The notes under the pieces were generated by a model that ran no database searches, was not told where the DNA came from, and saw only the letters and a list, made by a program, of their open reading frames with translations. Below are positions 24,611 to 32,966 of a DNA stretch of 64,000 nt, piece after piece; the stretch's first letter is position 1; each line of letters opens with the position of its first letter. The position numbers and the translations under genes were made by a program. Origin of the DNA: Antiquaquibacter metalliresistens (GTDB lineage Bacteria > Actinomycetota > Actinomycetes > Actinomycetales > Microbacteriaceae). Where the stretch lies: positions 434,001 to 498,000 of the forward strand of contig NZ_JARGEM010000001.1 of the NCBI RefSeq assembly GCF_029211225.1, written 5' to 3'.

Positions 24611-25387
24611 TCAGCGCTGTGCCGTGCCGAACCGCGGCGCGCGGCGCTCGCGGAACGCGGCGACTCCCTCGGCGAAGTCCGACGAGCCGAGCAGGTGCAG
24701 CTGTCCGGTCCGCTCCGCCGCGAGGGCGCCATCCAGGTCCCCGAGCGACAGCGCGTTGATCGCCTGCTTCGTGTGTGCGAGCGCCTGCGGGGCGCCGCCA
24801 GCGAGGATGCCGACGATCCGCTGAACCTCGTCCTCGAGCTGTTCGGGAGCCACCGCCGCCGCGACGAGGCCGAGCTCCAGCGCGCGGTCGGCGGGCACCC
24901 GCTCGGCGAGCAGCGCCATCCGCATCGCCGCAGCACGCCCGATTCCAGCGGCGGCGAGCGCCGATGCTCCGCCGTCTGGCATGAGACCGATCTTGGTGAA
25001 GCCGAGCAGCAGATAGGCCGAGGTCGACATGATCGGCAGATCCGCGGCGAGCGCGAGCGAGAGACCCATCCCGACAGCAGGCCCGTGGATCACCGAGACG
25101 ACCGGGATTGCCGCAGATGCGACGGCCTTCACGAACCCGTTCGCGACGTCGATGACGCGCGCCTGCACCTCGGGCTTCCCGAGTTCGTCGTCGGCGAGGT
25201 CGGCCCCGGAGCAGAACGCCGCCCCGGTCGCGCGCAGCACCACCACGCGGGTGCCATCGGCGGTCGCGGCCTCGAACGCTGCGGCCACGGCCTCGAGCAC
25301 GGGCACGGTGAGCGCGTTCATCACCTCGGGTCGATTGAGCGTGATCTCGGTGACCGCGCCGGTGCGTGAGACGAGAACGTGTTCCAT
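24611..25387 (-). CDS. Enoyl-CoA hydratase/isomerase family protein
   Basis: 258 aa. The crotonase fold is seen in VTEITLNRPEVMNAL, the oxyanion-hole FCSGADLAD and GPAVGMGLSLALAADLPI. The start ATG 25387 is supported by a TAGCAT -10 on the minus strand 7 nt upstream; an upstream extension to 25489 is not needed. It probably hydrates or isomerises an acyl-CoA; no beta-oxidation partners are adjacent, so its pathway is unknown. Confidence 0.87.
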   Translation of the reverse strand: MEHVLVSRTGAVTEITLNRPEVMNALTVPVLEAVAAAFEAATADGTRVVVLRATGAAFCSGADLADDELGKPEVQARVIDVANGFVKAVASAAIPVVSVIHGPAVGMGLSLALAADLPIMSTSAYLLLGFTKIGLMPDGGASALAAAGIGRAAAMRMALLAERVPADRALELGLVAAAVAPEQLEDEVQRIVGILAGGAPQALAHTKQAINALSLGDLDGALAAERTGQLHLLGSSDFAEGVAAFRERRAPRFGTAQR

Positions 25388-25481
25388 CGATGGGATGCTA
25401 CGGCACCGATCCACCTCCCAGGGGATTCGGATGTACGCCCGATACAGTCTCGACCGGCGTTTGTCTCGCGCCGTCCGCACT

Positions 25482-26156
25482 ATGAACACTCATTCACTGC
25501 ACCACGCCGCCCCCACGCGCCGCGCGCGGCGTCCGCGTCGAACCGATTTCGTCGTCGCCGCCACTGTGGCCCTCGTGCTCGGTCTGATCGGCGTTCCCGC
25601 CGTGCTGGCGCCCCCGCGACCGACGCAGGCCGACATCCTCGCGGCGTACGTCACGTCCCACGCGCAGACCCTGCGCGTGGCGCCCCACGCGGCGGTGCAG
25701 CCGGTGACGCGCGACACCTACTCGGCGACGCCGGGCATCCAGACCCTGGCGGCGGGCGGCACCAACTACGACTGGGCCAAGCTCGTGCTCGTGCTCGGCG
25801 GCTGGCCGATGACGGAGCAGAACGTCACCGTGATCACCCGCTGGATGCGCCAGGAGAACTACGTCGACACCTGGTGGAACCGCAACAACCCGTTGAACAA
25901 CGGCTGGGGTTCCGGCGGCGGTGGCGGCACCGGCAGCTACGACAGCCTGGTGATCGCCGCCGAGAACGCGGCCGAGGCGCTGCACACGCTGGGCGGATAC
26001 GCCGGCATTCGGGAGTCGCTGGCGGCATCCGCGCCGACCGCGGTCACCGAGGCGGCGATCTGGGCCTCCTCCTGGGCCACCGGACACTACAACAACGGCG
26101 CGCACTGGTCGTATGCACCGGTGCCGGTCGTGAAGGCGCCAGCAGACGCCTGGTGA
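25482..26156 (+). CDS. Exported or membrane-anchored protein, possibly lysozyme-like
   Basis: 224 aa from ATG 25482. Arg-rich N-terminus and one hydrophobic segment (FVVAATVALVLGLIGVPAVL) indicate secretion or N-terminal anchoring. The C-terminal ~120 residues contain WMRQENYVDTWWNRNNPLNN, a Gly-rich loop, and a HTLGGYAGIRESL helix, resembling lysozyme-like domains with a catalytic Glu and an NNPLN motif; this is a weak assignment. ATG 25431 would add 17 residues and cannot be excluded. It is followed closely by the alditol oxidase gene. Confidence 0.65.
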   Translation: MNTHSLHHAAPTRRARRPRRTDFVVAATVALVLGLIGVPAVLAPPRPTQADILAAYVTSHAQTLRVAPHAAVQPVTRDTYSATPGIQTLAAGGTNYDWAKLVLVLGGWPMTEQNVTVITRWMRQENYVDTWWNRNNPLNNGWGSGGGGGTGSYDSLVIAAENAAEALHTLGGYAGIRESLAASAPTAVTEAAIWASSWATGHYNNGAHWSYAPVPVVKAPADAW

Positions 26157-26182
26157 CGCGCTCGCGTGAGAGGATCGCTCGC

Positions 26183-27439
26183 GTGACTTTGAACTGGTCG
26201 GGAACCTACCGATTCACCGCCCCGCGCTTGGTCGAGGCGACGACCATCGATGAGGTGCGAGCCGCGATCGCGGCGGGCGGGCCGGTGCGTGCGCTCGGCA
26301 CGCGGCACTCGTTCAACGACCTCGCCGACAGCGCGGGCACGCTCGTCACGGTCACCGACATCCCCGCCGACCCGGTGCTCGACGAGGCGAACGCGAGTGT
26401 GACGGTGAGCGCCGGCACCCGATACGGCGTGCTGGCCGCCTGGCTCGAGCAGCGTGGTTGGGCCCTGCACAACATGGGGTCGTTGCCCCACATCTCGATC
26501 GCGGGTGCCGTCGCGACGGGCACGCACGGTTCGGGCAATCGCAATGGCGCGCTGTCCACGGCAGTGCGCGCGATCGAGTTCGTCGATGCGCGGGGCGAGC
26601 TCACGGTGGTCCGGCGTGGCGATCCGGATTTCGCGGGGCTGGCGGTCGGACTCGGTGCCTATGGCGTCGTCGTGCGCGTGACGCTGGACATCGAGCCGTC
26701 GTTCCGGGTGCGGCAGGACATCTATCGGGGCATGCCGTGGGAGGCGTACCTGCAGCAGGTCGACGAGGTGATGGGCGCGGCCTACTCGGTGAGCGTCTTC
26801 ACGGACTGGCTGGGCCCGACGATCGGCCAGGTGTGGCGCAAGACCCGCCTCGGCGCGGGACACGACGAGGTGCCCGATCTCTGGCTGGGTGCCGTGCGCG
26901 ATCGGCACGCCGCCCAATCCCTGTTCGCCGAGGTGGATGACAACCTCACGCGGCAGGGCGGCGAACCGGGCCCATGGTCGGAGCGGCTGCCACACTTCCG
27001 GCTGGACTCCACGCCGAGCAATGGCGACGAGATCCAGACCGAGTACTTCGTCGACCGCGCGGTCGGCGCGCAGGCCCTGGGCGCGGTTCGGGCGCTCGGC
27101 GAACGGATCGCCCCCTATCTGCTCATCACCGAGCTGCGCACGGTCGCCGCCGACGACCTCTGGCTCAGCGGCGCCTACGGTCGCGACACGCTCGCCATCC
27201 ACTTCACCTGGCGCAACGAACCGGATGCCGTGCGGGCCCTGCTCCCCGACCTCGAGTCCGCGCTCGCCGACTTCGATGCCCGCCCGCACTGGGGCAAGCT
27301 CAACGGCATCCCTCCGCAGACGATCGCGCACGTCACACCGCGCCTGGCCGATGCGCGCGACCTGTTCGAACGGCTCGACCCGGTCGGCACCTTCTCCAAC
27401 GCTCACCTGGAGCGGTTGGGCGTGCGTGCGCCGCGATAG
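26183..27439 (+). CDS. FAD-linked alditol/xylitol oxidase-like (AldO family)
   Basis: 418 aa, the same length as Streptomyces AldO. GTG 26183 is preceded by GAGAGGATC. The PCMH flavin domain has LGTRHSFNDLA, with His42 in the place of the AldO His that binds FAD covalently, and SLPHISIAGAVATGTHGSG. The C-terminal D-arabinono-lactone oxidase domain is present (AIHFTWRNEPD, RPHWGK). The enzyme should oxidise the C1 hydroxyl of a polyol with O2, giving aldose and H2O2, in the cytosol. No polyol transporter is adjacent. Confidence 0.87.
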   Translation: MTLNWSGTYRFTAPRLVEATTIDEVRAAIAAGGPVRALGTRHSFNDLADSAGTLVTVTDIPADPVLDEANASVTVSAGTRYGVLAAWLEQRGWALHNMGSLPHISIAGAVATGTHGSGNRNGALSTAVRAIEFVDARGELTVVRRGDPDFAGLAVGLGAYGVVVRVTLDIEPSFRVRQDIYRGMPWEAYLQQVDEVMGAAYSVSVFTDWLGPTIGQVWRKTRLGAGHDEVPDLWLGAVRDRHAAQSLFAEVDDNLTRQGGEPGPWSERLPHFRLDSTPSNGDEIQTEYFVDRAVGAQALGAVRALGERIAPYLLITELRTVAADDLWLSGAYGRDTLAIHFTWRNEPDAVRALLPDLESALADFDARPHWGKLNGIPPQTIAHVTPRLADARDLFERLDPVGTFSNAHLERLGVRAPR

Positions 27440-27443
27440 CGAC

Positions 27444-27480
27444 GAGGCCGCCGCCGGAGCGATCCTCCGACGACGGCCTC
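27444..27480. terminator. Hairpin between convergent genes
   Basis: GAGGCCG...GCCGGAG pairs with CTCCG...CGGCCTC around a short GCGAT loop, with a few mismatches. It lies between the convergent alditol oxidase and small membrane protein genes and can serve both. Confidence 0.65.
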
Positions 27481-27500
27481 GGGCCGGGCATCCATTCGAC

Positions 27501-27758
27501 TCACCGCAGCGGCAGCGACAGGCGCAGGCTGCGCTCGGCGACGCGTTCGCGCTCGAGCCGAGCGAGCTCGAGCTCGACCCGGTTCGCGCGCCGTTCGTGC
27601 GTCTCGAGCGTGCGCGACCGCCGGCCCCACATCACGAGGGCGAGGCCGACGTGCAGCGCCAGCCGGTCGAGCAGGTTCACCCGGTGCGGCTGGTAGACCG
27701 CGACGGGTTGGGGCGGGTGGTCGTGGCGACCGGGAGCGGTCGACAACGTGGCGTTCAT
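27501..27758 (-). CDS. Small hypothetical membrane-associated protein, 85 aa
   Basis: One hydrophobic segment (LLDRLALHVGLALVMWG) is flanked by basic residues, then a charged, Arg/Glu-rich helix (about residues 50-80) that could be coiled coil. GAAGGAACACC precedes the ATG as RBS. The protein may sit at the membrane with its tail in the cytosol. No family is assigned. About 210 bp upstream on the same strand is a 23-codon ORF with its own promoter, so the two may form one transcript. Confidence 0.6.
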   Translation of the reverse strand: MNATLSTAPGRHDHPPQPVAVYQPHRVNLLDRLALHVGLALVMWGRRSRTLETHERRANRVELELARLERERVAERSLRLSLPLR

Positions 27759-27971
27759 GATGGTGTTCCTTCGATGCTGACGGGCGCGATCCGCGGTCGG
27801 CGGTCGGCCCTGCTGTGACGCCGCTCGTGGCGGCGGAGGGTGCGGCGAGCGTCGTCAGAACGGTCGCCGTGCGGGGGCGATGACCCTCGGGATGCACGAG
27901 GACACCCGTGCACTGGGTCTGAGCTTCCTCAGCGTCGCCTCCGTCTGGACCGGCGACGCGAGGTCAGCCGA

Positions 27972-28043
27972 TCAGCAGCCGGAGAGGACGCCGAGGAGCC
28001 CGGCGGTACGGGGCATTCCCGTCGGAATCTTGAAATTCAACAC
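27972..28043 (-). CDS. Very small ORF (23 aa) with strong RBS and promoter
   Basis: GTG start with AAAGGAG (28050-28056) 6 nt upstream. The peptide starts VLNFKIPTGMPRTAG and ends in LLGVLSGC before a TGA. A promoter with TTGCAC (28101-28106) and TACGGT (28077-28082), 18 bp apart, is correctly placed. Function unknown: a leader peptide, a small membrane-active peptide or a precursor peptide are all possible; the C-terminal Cys is notable. The remaining sequence between 27759 and 27971 shows no other gene. Confidence 0.45.
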   Translation of the reverse strand: MLNFKIPTGMPRTAGLLGVLSGC

Positions 28044-28076
28044 GCTCGGCTCCTTTCTTGTCATTGGCGCTCGAAC

Positions 28077-28106
28077 ACCGTATCGGGCCGAGCACGCCCG
28101 GTGCAA
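28077..28106 (-). promoter_or_regulatory. Promoter of the 23-aa ORF
   Basis: On the minus strand TTGCAC, 18 bp, TACGGT. The predicted transcript would start about 25 nt before the GTG, leaving room for the RBS. It is back to back with the tRNA-Arg promoter (TATAGT at 28161-28166 on the plus strand). Confidence 0.5.
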
Positions 28107-28193
28107 GCACCAACGCCGGCCAATTCGCGGTCGGCGGATCGGCCCGCCCGCAGACGCTGGTATAGTTGCACGGTCCGCTTTCGTGCGGACTCT

Positions 28194-28269
28194 GCGCCCG
28201 TAGCTCAGCGGATAGAGCAATTGACTACGGATCAATAGGCCGGGGGTTCAAATCCCTCCGGGCGCACCA
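28194..28269 (+). tRNA. tRNA-Arg (anticodon ACG)
   Basis: 76 nt including encoded CCA. The acceptor stem GCGCCCG pairs with CGGGCGC, discriminator A. Anticodon stem ATTGA/TCAAT encloses CTACGGA, giving ACG (Arg, CGN codons via inosine; the tadA gene at 38790 supplies the deaminase). The T-arm is GGGGGTTCAAATCCC. A TATAGT -10 lies at 28161-28166. Its last 22 nt plus one base are duplicated 158 bp downstream. Confidence 0.95.
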
Positions 28270-28311
28270 AACGAAGAAGACCCCGCCACTTGTGGTGGGG
28301 TCTTCTTCGTT
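28270..28311 (+). terminator. Strong hairpin terminator after tRNA-Arg
   Basis: Twenty-base arms (28270-28289 and 28292-28311; AACGAAGAAGACCCC... against ...GGGGTCTTCTTCGTT) with one G-T wobble, immediately after the tRNA CCA end. Confidence 0.85.
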
Positions 28312-28405
28312 GTGTTCGTCTGGGAGGACGCGGACCCTCTCGTGGGCCCCGACCCGTGCAGTCCGGCGCGTTGCGCAGCAACGTGGCGGCGGCTCGGGTT
28401 GGGAG

Positions 28406-28428
28406 TCAAATCCCTCCGGGCGCACCAA
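28406..28428 (+). repeat. att-like duplication of the tRNA-Arg 3' end
   Basis: Twenty-three bases identical to 28248-28270, i.e. the T-arm 3' strand, acceptor, CCA and one following base of tRNA-Arg. The flanks differ on both sides. Only 158 bp separates the two copies. This is the structure left by an integrative element that used the tRNA 3' end as attB and was then lost or reduced; no integrase remains nearby. The sequence up to 28535 contains no other gene. Confidence 0.7.
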
Positions 28429-28535
28429 CGCTCGGCACCGCCCCCTGCACGAACCCCCACCCGACCGAATCGAACCGCGATAGTTGGGTGAGACGGTCGG
28501 CCCTCCCAGCAGCCTGGATGTCGAAAGGGGACACC

Positions 28536-29402
28536 ATGATCGCCATCCTCAACCGGCTGATCGATGCCATCGAGGGCCACCTCACCGATGAGATCGACAT
28601 CGCCGAGGTGGCTCGCGAACTCGGCACCACGGAGTACCACCTGCGACGCATGTTCTCGTCGCTGGCGGGGATGCCCGTCTCCGAGTACATCCGCCGACGC
28701 CGCATGACGGCGGCCGCCGCGGACGTGCTCGCCGGCGGTGAGCTGCTGGGCATCGCGGTGCGTCACGGCTACGGCTCGACCGAGGCATTCACTCGGGCGT
28801 TCCGAGCGGTGCATGGCGCGGGTCCGGGCGACGTGCGCCGAGACGGTGGTCCCCTTCGCTCACAATCACGCCTCAGGTTCCGCCTGACCGTCGAAGGGAA
28901 CACTCCAATGGACACTCGGATCACCGAACGATCGGCCTTCCGGCTCGTCGGCCACGCGGCGCGCGTGCCGCTCATCCACCACGGCGCCAACCCGCACATC
29001 CAGGCGCACATCGCCTCGCTGCCGGACACCGAGCATGCTCGCCTCAAGGCGCTCGGCAATACGCAGCCGCACGGTCTGCTGCAGGTCAGCGCGGAGGTCG
29101 ACCCCGACTACACCGAGGGCAGCGAACTGACCTACCTGCACGGTGTCGCCGTGAGCGAGGGGACCTCGGTGCCCGAGGACCTCGACACGATCGAGGTTCC
29201 GGCGGGCTCCTGGGCGGTGTTCCGAACCACCGGCCCGTACCCGTCGGCGCTGCAGAGCACGTGGGCGGCCACCGCCACCGAGTGGTTCCCGTCCAATCCG
29301 TGGCGTCTGAGGGAGGGGCCCTCGATCGTCGCGATCGTCGACCGGCCCGACGACTTCAGCGCCGCGACCACCGAGCTGTGGTTGCCGGTCGAGGGGGTCT
29401 AG
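28536..29402 (+). CDS. AraC-family regulator with GyrI-like effector domain
   Basis: 288 aa from ATG 28536 (RBS AAAGGGGACACC). Two AraC HTH motifs occupy about residues 1-110 (IDIAEVARELGTTEYHLRRM, then GIAVRHGYGSTEAFTRAFRA). A GyrI-like small-molecule-binding domain follows from about residue 130 (RSAFRLVGHAARVPL...VPAGSWAVF). This is the Rob/BmrR-like architecture, typical of regulators that sense hydrophobic or cationic compounds. No efflux pump is adjacent, so the target is unknown. Confidence 0.9.
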   Translation: MIAILNRLIDAIEGHLTDEIDIAEVARELGTTEYHLRRMFSSLAGMPVSEYIRRRRMTAAAADVLAGGELLGIAVRHGYGSTEAFTRAFRAVHGAGPGDVRRDGGPLRSQSRLRFRLTVEGNTPMDTRITERSAFRLVGHAARVPLIHHGANPHIQAHIASLPDTEHARLKALGNTQPHGLLQVSAEVDPDYTEGSELTYLHGVAVSEGTSVPEDLDTIEVPAGSWAVFRTTGPYPSALQSTWAATATEWFPSNPWRLREGPSIVAIVDRPDDFSAATTELWLPVEGV

Positions 29403-29442
29403 CGTCCCCCGGGAGCAGTTTCCGGGGGCGGATGTCCTTCCC

Positions 29443-29456
29443 GGGGGGGGGGGGGG
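29443..29456 (+). repeat. Homopolymeric G14 tract
   Basis: Fourteen consecutive G just upstream (12 nt) of the next gene's start codon, between the AraC gene and the small 102-aa ORF. Such tracts are prone to slippage and lie here where a promoter/leader would be. A sequencing length error is also possible. Confidence 0.85.
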
Positions 29457-29468
29457 CAGAATCGGCGC

Positions 29469-29777
29469 ATGGATGAGATTCTCGAGATCACGTCGCTGCG
29501 CCCCGCGCCCGGCTTGACGACCGCCGACTTCGTTGCGGCCAACGCCGACATCGATCGATACCTTCGGCGTCAGCCCGGGTTTCTCTGGCGGCGCATCGTC
29601 GAGCGTGGCGACGGCACGATCGTCGACATCGTCGCGTACGACTCCCAGGAGCACGCCGAGCGCGGCGCGGATGGCATCACCGGCGAGATGGGGAACTCGC
29701 CCGTGCACGCCGCGATCGACCAATCCAGTGTCGACTGGCAGTTCACGCGGGTGGTGCACGCCGTCGATGGCCCTTGA
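29469..29777 (+). CDS. Small dimeric alpha/beta-barrel-like protein, 102 aa
   Basis: No specific family named with certainty. Length and the pattern of an N-terminal strand (EILEITSLRPAPG), a helix with NADIDRYLRRQPGF, strands RRIVERGDGTIVDIVAY and a final IDQSSVDWQFTRVVHAV resemble ABM/stress-responsive A/B barrel proteins. It would be cytosolic. A G14 tract lies directly upstream and may influence its expression. It is convergent with ktrB, 2 bp away. Confidence 0.65.
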   Translation: MDEILEITSLRPAPGLTTADFVAANADIDRYLRRQPGFLWRRIVERGDGTIVDIVAYDSQEHAERGADGITGEMGNSPVHAAIDQSSVDWQFTRVVHAVDGP

Positions 29778-29779
29778 CC

Positions 29780-31144
29780 TCACCCGATGATCGGTCGTTC
29801 CTCCGGCAGGTCGTAGAGCAGCTTGCGCTGCTTCAACGCGAGCGCCGCGGCGAGACCGATCGGTCCGATGCGGCCGGCGACCATGAGCACGGCGAGCACC
29901 GCCTTGCTGAAGGTGTCGAGCTCGGCGGAGAGTCCCACCGAGAGTCCGCACGTGGCGAACGCCGAGATCACCTCGAACAGGATGCGGTCCAGCCCCACCG
30001 AGGGATTCGCGGCAAGGATGAGTCCGGTCGCGCCCAGCACGAGGGTCGCGCCGAGGAAGGTGACGCTGATGGCGACGCGCAGCGTCTCGCTCGGGATCGA
30101 GCGGAACGCCACGCGCAGATCTTTGTCACCGCGCGCCTCGGCGATGATCGCGAGGAACAGCACGGCGAGGGTGGTGACCTTGATGCCGCCGGCGGTGGAC
30201 GCCGAGCCGCCGCCCACGAACATGAGGGCGTCGCTCAGCAGCAGCGTGACCGGCTCCGACGCGGCGGTGTCGGTGATCGCGAACCCGCCCGAGCGCATCA
30301 TCGTCGAGGCGAAGAGCGCGTTGAGCACCTTGTCGAGCGGGGATGCATCGCCGATCGTCGCCGCATTGTTCCACTCGAGCGCACCCCAGCCGATCGCCCC
30401 CACGATCAGCAGGATCGTGGTGGTGGCAAGGGTGAGCTTGGTGTGCAGGGTCCAGCGCTTCCAGTGCCATTTCGACATGATGAGCGTGAGGAACACCGGG
30501 AAGCCGAAGCTCCCGACGAACACGCCTATGGCGAGGGGCGTCAGGATCCACGGATTGCCGCTCAGCGACATGAGGCCGCCGGGGTGCACGGAGAAGCCGG
30601 CGTTGTTGAACGACGAGACCGCGTAGAACAGCGCGTTCCAGATGGCGTCCCACCAGTGCTCCTCGGTGGTGAGGAACGGCGGCACGAGCAGCGCGAACAG
30701 CACGCCCTCGATGGTCAAGGTCGTGACGACGACGATGCGCAGCAGCGTCTTCACCTCGCCGAGTTTGGAGGTGCCGATGCTCTGCTGCGCGAAGACCTTG
30801 GTGTGCAGGCCGAGGTGCCGGGTGACCGCCCGGGCGAGCAGCAGCGCGATGGTGACGATGCCGAGACCACCGGTCTGGATGGCGAGCAGGATCACGACCT
30901 GACCGAACGGGGTCCAGTGGCTGGCGGTCTCGACCGTGGTCAGGCCGGTGACGGTGAACGCCGAGACGCCCGTGAAGATCGCATCGATCAGGGGAGTGCC
31001 CTGCGGGTCCCGCGTCGAGATCGGCAGGGCCAGCAGCGCGCTGAACACCACCGCGGCGAGCACGAAGACCGCGGCGGCCGCGCGGGCCGGCGACGTGCGG
31101 GCGAAATCGCGCAGGGGATGCACGGCCTTGGCTCGTGTCTTCAT
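29780..31144 (-). CDS. ktrB: TrkH/KtrB-type potassium uptake channel subunit
   Basis: 454 aa, many membrane segments, with four P-loop repeats of the Ktr/Trk family visible: SAFTVTGLTT, SFNNAGFS, MMRSGGFAI and FATCGLSVGL. It forms the K+-conducting dimer in the cytoplasmic membrane and needs the RCK protein KtrA for gating. A KtrA homologue lies in this window at 41775, over 10 kb away on the same strand, rather than next to it. Probably Na+-coupled or gradient-driven K+ uptake, as in the family. Confidence 0.9.
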   Translation of the reverse strand: MKTRAKAVHPLRDFARTSPARAAAAVFVLAAVVFSALLALPISTRDPQGTPLIDAIFTGVSAFTVTGLTTVETASHWTPFGQVVILLAIQTGGLGIVTIALLLARAVTRHLGLHTKVFAQQSIGTSKLGEVKTLLRIVVVTTLTIEGVLFALLVPPFLTTEEHWWDAIWNALFYAVSSFNNAGFSVHPGGLMSLSGNPWILTPLAIGVFVGSFGFPVFLTLIMSKWHWKRWTLHTKLTLATTTILLIVGAIGWGALEWNNAATIGDASPLDKVLNALFASTMMRSGGFAITDTAASEPVTLLLSDALMFVGGGSASTAGGIKVTTLAVLFLAIIAEARGDKDLRVAFRSIPSETLRVAISVTFLGATLVLGATGLILAANPSVGLDRILFEVISAFATCGLSVGLSAELDTFSKAVLAVLMVAGRIGPIGLAAALALKQRKLLYDLPEERPIIG

Positions 31145-31215
31145 GCGGATCTCACCCGGCTTCCCTCGTTCAGCGCTATGACTCTAGCCCGGCGGCTGCG
31201 CCTAGGCTTGAGGCG

Positions 31216-32124
31216 ATGTCTGCCTTCACCGTCTCCGACGAGGTCGCCGCCGCGCTTGCCGAGCGCCGCCCGGTCGTCGCCCTCGAGTCAACGATCATCT
31301 CGCACGGCCTGCCGCGCCCCCGCAACCACGAGGCGGCCCTCGAGTTCGAGGCGATCCTGCGGGATGCCGGCGTCACCCCCGCGACGATCGCCGTGCTCGA
31401 CGGGGTCCCCCGCATCGGTCTGGACGCCGAGGGCGTGCGCCGCATCTCCGAGGAGGAGCTCGCCAAGGCGAGCGTGCGCGATCTGCCCATCATCGCGGCG
31501 GCCGGGTCGAGCGCGGCGACGACGGTGGCCGCGACATCCCACCTCGCCGCGCTCGCCGGCATCCGTGTGTTCGCGACCGGGGGGCTCGGGGGCGTGCACC
31601 GCGGTGCGAACGAGACCTTCGACGAGTCCGCGGACCTCTCGACCCTCGCGGTGACCCCGATCACGGTCGTGAGCGCCGGCGTGAAGAGCGTGCTCGACAT
31701 CGCGGCCACGCTCGAGCGGCTCGAGACCCTGAGCATCCCGGTGATCGGCTTCGGCACGACCGTGTTCCCGAGCTTCTGGTTGCGGGAGAGCGCCTTCACG
31801 CTCGATTGGTCGGTGGATGACGCGGCCCAGGTCGCCGCGGTCATGCACGCCCAAGACGCCCTCGGCCACGGTCAGGGCATCGTCGTGGCCAACCCCATCC
31901 CCCTGGCGCAGCAGTGGGACCCGGCCGAGCACGATCGCGTGCTCGATGAGGCGCTCGCGCTCGCCGCCGCCGAGGGCGTGACCGGCAAGGCCGTCACCCC
32001 GTTCCTGCTGCTGAAGATCGTGGAGCTCTCCGCCGGCCGCAGCCTCGAGGTCAACCTCGACCTCGCGCGCAACAACGTGCGGGTCGCGGGCGAGATCGCG
32101 ACCGCGTGGGCGGCGCTGGCGTGA
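31216..32124 (+). CDS. psuG: Pseudouridine-5'-phosphate glycosidase
   Basis: 302 aa. N-terminal ALESTIISHGLPRP, internal FATGGLGGVHRG and the SAGVKSVLDI and IPVIGFGT segments are typical of PsuG/IndA. The enzyme reversibly splits pseudouridine 5'-phosphate into uracil and ribose 5-phosphate. Leaderless-type start: TAGGCT at 31203-31208, ATG 7 nt later. Its stop overlaps the GTG of the kinase gene (GTGA). The uracil can be reused by Upp, encoded at 38143. Confidence 0.9.
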   Translation: MSAFTVSDEVAAALAERRPVVALESTIISHGLPRPRNHEAALEFEAILRDAGVTPATIAVLDGVPRIGLDAEGVRRISEEELAKASVRDLPIIAAAGSSAATTVAATSHLAALAGIRVFATGGLGGVHRGANETFDESADLSTLAVTPITVVSAGVKSVLDIAATLERLETLSIPVIGFGTTVFPSFWLRESAFTLDWSVDDAAQVAAVMHAQDALGHGQGIVVANPIPLAQQWDPAEHDRVLDEALALAAAEGVTGKAVTPFLLLKIVELSAGRSLEVNLDLARNNVRVAGEIATAWAALA

Positions 32125-32966
32125 CCCCGCGCATCCTCGTGATCGGGGATGTCATCGACGACGTCGTCGTGGTGCCCTCGGGCCCCATCCGCGTGGACAC
32201 CGACACCCCGAGCACGATCCGCCGCGTGGCCGGCGGGTCGGCCGCCAACACCGCCGCGTGGCTGGCTTCGCTCGGTGACGAGGTCTCGTTCGTCGGCTGC
32301 GTGAACGCGGCCGACGTCGCCCGGCACACCGCCCTGCTCCCCGGGGTGAACGTGCACCTGACGGCGTCCGGCGCTCCGACCGGCACGATCGTGATCCTGG
32401 TCGACGGCGAACACCGCTCGATGCTCACCGAGCGCGGGGCGAACGCCGAGTTGGACCTCGGCGCGATCGACGACGCCCTCATCGGCGACCACGTGCACCT
32501 GACCGGTCACACGATGGCCGCCTCCGACGGCACCGCCTTCGCGCGGTTCATCGCGCGGGCGAAGTCGCTCGGCGCGACGGTCTCGGTGAGCCCGGGTTCG
32601 GCCGCCTACATCGCCGACCTGGGCGCCGAACGGTTCACCGAGGTGATCGCGGGCGCCGACGTGCTGTTCGCCTCGCTCGCCGAGGGCGCGGCGTTGACCG
32701 CCGCGGATCGTCCCGCGGAGGTCGCCGAGGCGCTGGGGTTCGGCACGGTGGTGCTGACCCTGGGGCGCGACGGGGTGCTCGTGGACGGGCATCCCGTGTC
32801 GGCCGTGCCCGCCGAGGTCGTCGACCCGACGGGAGCCGGAGACGCGCTGTGCGCCGGGTTCCTCGCCTCGTGGGTGCGTGACGGTGACGTGCTCGCGGCC
32901 GGGCGGCGTGGCGTGGAGGTCGCGGCCCGCGCCGTCGGCGTCATCGGCGGTCGACCGCAGCCTTGA
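32121..32966 (+). CDS. psuK: PfkB-family kinase, probable pseudouridine kinase
   Basis: 281 aa from GTG 32121, overlapping the psuG stop. PfkB signatures: RRVAGGSAANTAAWLASLG at the N-terminus and the C-terminal VVDPTGAGDALCAGFL with the catalytic Asp. Coupling to psuG makes pseudouridine the likely substrate: PsuK phosphorylates it and PsuG cleaves the product. The 3' end overlaps the convergent photolyase gene by 26 bp. Confidence 0.87.
   Translation: MTPRILVIGDVIDDVVVVPSGPIRVDTDTPSTIRRVAGGSAANTAAWLASLGDEVSFVGCVNAADVARHTALLPGVNVHLTASGAPTGTIVILVDGEHRSMLTERGANAELDLGAIDDALIGDHVHLTGHTMAASDGTAFARFIARAKSLGATVSVSPGSAAYIADLGAERFTEVIAGADVLFASLAEGAALTAADRPAEVAEALGFGTVVLTLGRDGVLVDGHPVSAVPAEVVDPTGAGDALCAGFLASWVRDGDVLAAGRRGVEVAARAVGVIGGRPQP

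Noticed and set aside
27972-28064. Longer form of the 23-codon ORF starting at an ATG further upstream
   Set aside because: That start would place the RBS inside the coding sequence; the GTG at 28043 has the correctly spaced RBS.
28406-28428. Second tRNA-Arg gene
   Set aside because: Only the 3' T-arm/acceptor strand is present; D-arm and anticodon arm are absent.
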